A stretch of 6,210 bases of DNA from Roseobacter sp. (GTDB lineage: Bacteria > Pseudomonadota > Alphaproteobacteria > Rhodobacterales > Rhodobacteraceae), in contig JAGXHB010000245.1 of assembly GCA_024636425.1 (NCBI GenBank), positions 1-6,210 of the forward strand, in the 5' to 3' direction. The notes under the pieces are model-generated. The model ran no database searches, had not been told where the DNA came from, and saw only the letters and a list, made by a program, of their open reading frames with translations. Each line of letters starts with the position of its first letter. The first letter of the stretch is position 1. The translations under genes were made by a program, and so were the position numbers. This document shows positions 4,924-6,210 of this stretch, piece after piece.

Positions 4924-5829
4924 ATGCTCAAAAACCGCACGACCCTCGCCATTGTCTTTTCGCTGATTGCCTTGCTGCTGTTTGATCTGATGGGTCTGAT
5001 CATCAAGTTTCTGTCGCCCCACTATGGCGCGGCAGAGCTGTCAGCCTACCGCAATATCGCCGGTCTGATCCCTGCCGTGATTGCCTTGTGGTGGTCACCT
5101 GACTGGCACCGCAACGGACGCAAGCTGCAGTTGCGCCAGTGGAAACTGGCATTGCTGCGCGGCGTGATCCTGACGTTTGCACAGTATTTCTTTTATCTTT
5201 CGCTCGGGTTGCTCACCTTTGCGACGGCGTCCACGATCACCTATGCAAATGCGCCGATCATGGTGGCGCTGGCCGTTCCCCTGCTGGGGGAACGCGTGGG
5301 GATACTGAGATGGACGGCCGTGATATTCGGATTTGTCGGCGTTATGCTGATCGTAGGCCCGGGGCGCGACGCCTTTGATCCCGCAGCGCTTTTGCCGCTT
5401 GCCGCCGCGACCTGCTATGCGTTGAGCAGTGTGACCGCCCGCATGATGGATGATGCGGTCCCAAGCGCGTTGATCAACATCTATGCCTCGGCCACCGCAG
5501 CCGGGGGATCGCTGCTGCTGGCGTTCTTTACCGTCGGGTTCAGCAGCCTGAACGAGACGACCGATCTGCTGTGGATCCTTGCGATGGGTGGCTTTGGCGG
5601 GACGGCCGTGCTTTTCATGATCGTGTCCTACCGGATGACAGAGCAAAGCAATCTGGCACCTTTCAGCTATTTCGGCATTCCCTTTGCCTTTGTTCTGGGC
5701 TGGGTCTTTTATGGCGAGGCCCCGTGGAACGAGCTTTTCCCCGGTGCCGTGTTGATCGTCGCGGGGGGGCTGATCATCGTCTGGCGCGAACGCAGATTGC
5801 GCCGCACCAAAAATGTGCCCCCGCTTTAG
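4924..5829 (+). CDS. DMT superfamily permease, EamA family
   Basis: The 301-residue inner-membrane transporter has two EamA repeats of about five helices each. In repeat one, ELSAYRNIAGLIPAVIAL is followed by LLRGVILTFAQYFFYLSL and the family signature ASTITYANAPIMVALAVPLLGERV (102-125). In repeat two, ATCYALSSVTARMM is followed by NLAPFSYFGIPFAFVLGWVFYGEAP (243-267), the equivalent signature. The basic C-terminal tail (RERRLRRTK) fits the positive-inside rule for a cytoplasmic end. Members export amino acids, metabolites or drugs; the substrate cannot be read from sequence. AGGA at 4911-4914 is a modest ribosome site 9 bases before ATG 4924. The gene lies 67 bases after arfB, so it may be read from arfB or have its own promoter. 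Its TAG stop overlaps the convergent pncB stop. Confidence 0.92.
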   Translation: MLKNRTTLAIVFSLIALLLFDLMGLIIKFLSPHYGAAELSAYRNIAGLIPAVIALWWSPDWHRNGRKLQLRQWKLALLRGVILTFAQYFFYLSLGLLTFATASTITYANAPIMVALAVPLLGERVGILRWTAVIFGFVGVMLIVGPGRDAFDPAALLPLAAATCYALSSVTARMMDDAVPSALINIYASATAAGGSLLLAFFTVGFSSLNETTDLLWILAMGGFGGTAVLFMIVSYRMTEQSNLAPFSYFGIPFAFVLGWVFYGEAPWNELFPGAVLIVAGGLIIVWRERRLRRTKNVPPL

Positions 5830-6209
5830 ACAATGACCGTTTGCGCCGCCTGTTCGCCCACATCGAACACCCTTTTGTAGCGTTCTATTTCCGCGTCCGG
5901 CCCCATCGCCTTGTTGGGGTTGTCCGAAAGCTTGACCGTTGGCTTGCCATTGGCACTGACAGCTTTGCAGACCAGACTGAACGGTGCCAGCGCGTCATCC
6001 GGCACCAGCCCGCGGAAGTCATTCGTCAACAGCGTGCCCCACCCGAAAGAGGCGGTGACCTTGCCTGCGAACTGGCTGTGCAACTCCTTGATCTTGTTGA
6101 CATCCAGACCGTCGCTGAAGATCAGGCGCTTTTTGCTGGGGTCTTCGCCACGCGATATCCACCAGTCAATTGCATTCTGCGCCGCCGTTGCCGGATCGCC
6201 GCTGTCGAT
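5826..6209 (-). CDS. pncB: Nicotinate phosphoribosyltransferase, C-terminal part (5' end missing)
   Basis: The minus-strand frame is open to the window edge; 127 C-terminal residues are visible out of roughly 430 in the family. The enzyme joins nicotinate to PRPP to give nicotinate mononucleotide in the NAD salvage (Preiss-Handler) pathway, in the cytosol. The visible part contains KKRLIFSDGLDVNKI, the signature SFGWGTLLTNDF, a core strand SLVCKAVSANGKPTVKLSD and NPNKAMGPDAEIERYKRVF, all matching the C-terminal half of PncB. The ATG-less internal TTG at 6081-6083 is not the start. The catalytic histidine region lies outside the window. Its TAA stop overlaps the stop of the convergent EamA gene by 4 bases, with no terminator visible between them. 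Confidence 0.93.
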   Translation of the reverse strand: MDSGDPATAAQNAIDWWISRGEDPSKKRLIFSDGLDVNKIKELHSQFAGKVTASFGWGTLLTNDFRGLVPDDALAPFSLVCKAVSANGKPTVKLSDNPNKAMGPDAEIERYKRVFDVGEQAAQTVIV

Positions 6210-6210
6210 C

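Overview
The window reads as chromosomal DNA from an alphaproteobacterium, most likely a marine Rhodobacterales (Roseobacter-group) species. This rests on moderately GC-rich coding sequence, tight short-overlap gene packing, and the resemblance of the proteins to those of that group. The genus is an inference. No transposase, phage gene, CRISPR array, tRNA or rRNA gene was seen.

Layout. Bases 1-2836 hold a compact plus-strand run: the 3' part of an MFS transporter of the UMF1/Atg22-like type, then a MepA-type murein endopeptidase with a lipoprotein signal, then an exported phytase-like (esterase-like) beta-propeller protein. The first two genes overlap by ATGA. The third begins inside or at the stop of the second, so the run is probably one translationally coupled operon concerned with the envelope and periplasm. 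A 90-base leader (2837-2926) carries a compact pseudoknot that I read as a preQ1-I riboswitch, directly before a YhhQ/VUT-type queuosine-precursor transporter (2927-3547).

The stretch 3548-3932 has no conventional gene but is not empty. It holds two tandem hairpins after the transporter, a cluster of three TGCAAA half-sites, a 16-base match to the reverse complement of the 16S rRNA 3' end (an extreme Shine-Dalgarno) followed at ideal spacing by an 18-codon GTG frame, a strong internal hairpin, a downstream anti-SD-like CCTCC segment, and a strong Rho-independent terminator. I read it as an undescribed small transcription unit, either a small RNA or a leader/small-protein gene.

The remainder holds a minus-strand SpoIIAA-like (STAS) protein gene (3933-4340) divergent from arfB (4434-4856), which encodes a GGQ ribosome-rescue hydrolase. 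The shared 93-base promoter region has a perfect 9-bp inverted repeat and a 10-bp palindrome. A plus-strand EamA/DMT transporter (4924-5829) follows, converging with and overlapping by 4 bases the 3' end of a minus-strand nicotinate phosphoribosyltransferase gene (pncB) that runs off the window.

The most rewarding places to look are the riboswitch candidate at 2873-2920 and the small transcription unit at 3688-3926.
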